Of a DNA stretch of 64,000 nucleotides, positions 63,526-64,000 are shown piece by piece. The position numbers and the translations under genes were made by a program. Source of the stretch: Myrica gale (taxonomy: Eukaryota; Streptophyta; Magnoliopsida; Fagales; Myricaceae); NCBI GenBank assembly GCA_963930655.1, contig OZ005613.1, positions 7,820,501-7,884,500 of the forward strand, given 5' to 3'. The notes under the pieces were generated by a model. That model was not told the DNA's origin, ran no database searches, and worked only from the letters and a program-made list of their open reading frames with translations. The stretch's first letter is position 1, and every line of letters begins with the position of its first letter.

Positions 63526-64000
63526 ATGGAGAGAAGTCAATCTCTAGGGGTACCACCATACTTTGATGGTTCTAACTACGCCTATTGGAAAGTTAGGATG
63601 CGTGCATTCCTAAAATTCATAGACGAAAGAATTTGGATAGCAGTGACAAATGGTTGGGAAAAACCTACTGTGACGGTAAATGAAGTCACTACTGAAAAGA
63701 GTTCACAGCTTTGGAGCTCAGCTGAAAGAGAAACAGCCGGCTGGAATAGCAAGGCAATTAATGCCATTTTTATGAGTGTGTCCGCTGAGGAGTTTATTAG
63801 GATTTCAAATTGTGAAACGTCAAAACAAGCTTGGGACATTCTCTGTACAACCCATGAAGGAACCAAGGCTGTTAGAGACTCTAAATTGCAAATGAATATA
63901 TCTAAGTTTGAAGAACTTAGAATGAAGGATGATGAGTGCTTTGATGACTTTTATGGGAAACTCACCAACTTGGTAAATTCGAGTTTTAGCTTAGGTGAGA
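63526..64000 (+). CDS. Copia gag polyprotein, N-terminal part (cut by window end)
   Basis: The ATG at 63526 lies 33 bases after the primer-binding site and is followed by 158 codons without a stop to the window edge. It reads VPPYFDGSNYAYWKVRMRAF and later AWDILCTTHEGTKAVRDSKL, the DUF4219 and UBN2-type gag domain of plant Ty1-copia elements, which forms the particle coat. The open frame, clean LTR and primer site suggest a relatively young, possibly complete element. The pol part and 3' LTR would lie to the right. Confidence 0.9.
   Translation, partial: MERSQSLGVPPYFDGSNYAYWKVRMRAFLKFIDERIWIAVTNGWEKPTVTVNEVTTEKSSQLWSSAERETAGWNSKAINAIFMSVSAEEFIRISNCETSKQAWDILCTTHEGTKAVRDSKLQMNISKFEELRMKDDECFDDFYGKLTNLVNSSFSLGE

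Overview
The window is nuclear DNA from a flowering plant, most likely a core eudicot. Its genes are split by GT-AG introns, its proteins belong to plant families, and most of the remaining sequence consists of plant transposable elements. I recognise three host genes and assembled each from its exons by hand. They are a small plastid-type DnaJ-like zinc-finger protein (15924-18429, +, 3 exons), a choline-transporter-like membrane protein (19141-20943, -, 3 exons), and a clade-2-like plant glutamate receptor (38618-54866, -, 5 exons). The first two lie tail to tail. The receptor keeps an open frame of 976 residues although transposons have enlarged two of its introns to about 8.7 kb and 4.3 kb.

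Left part (1-15600): the edge of a CACTA element (1-2925) carries a long-TIR MULE MITE with a 9-bp target duplication. A small PIF/Harbinger-type MITE, tandem repeats and a decayed transposon ORF follow. Next come a copia-type solo LTR (8102-9346, target duplication GATGA), a 3.4-kb MULE-like element missing the tip of its right end, and a second copy of the same LTR.

Middle (15600-38600): the gene pair is followed by a hAT-type MITE rich in CCGG (21572-22027) and a broken Ty1-copia element (about 22240-25750, -). A CACTA fragment (about 26100-31303) is split by a solo LTR (28591-30821). A second LTR-like stretch, unclassified repeats and a Pack-MULE-like element follow. The Pack-MULE carries what looks like the first exon of a phosphatidylglycerophosphate synthase and lies just downstream of the receptor gene.

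Right part (38600-64000): receptor intron 3 holds a 3.5-kb LTR. Intron 1 holds a CACTA element with both ends and a 3-bp target duplication (46959-54411), whose transposase region has an internal deletion. Upstream of the receptor there is a roughly 4.1-kb tandem duplication containing CACTA derivatives. Its second unit is interrupted by the 5' LTR of a Ty1-copia element whose gag frame is still open at the window edge.

Five related CACTA copies allow insertions to be read as filled and empty sites inside this one window. That makes the nested insertion history unusually well supported. I found no clearly new biochemical system. The most unusual items are the CACTA family with its dense palindromic CGTYCGRACG-type motif and terminal hairpins, and the gene-fragment-carrying MULE at the 3' end of the receptor. 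All identity statements are by eye; no searches or alignments were run.
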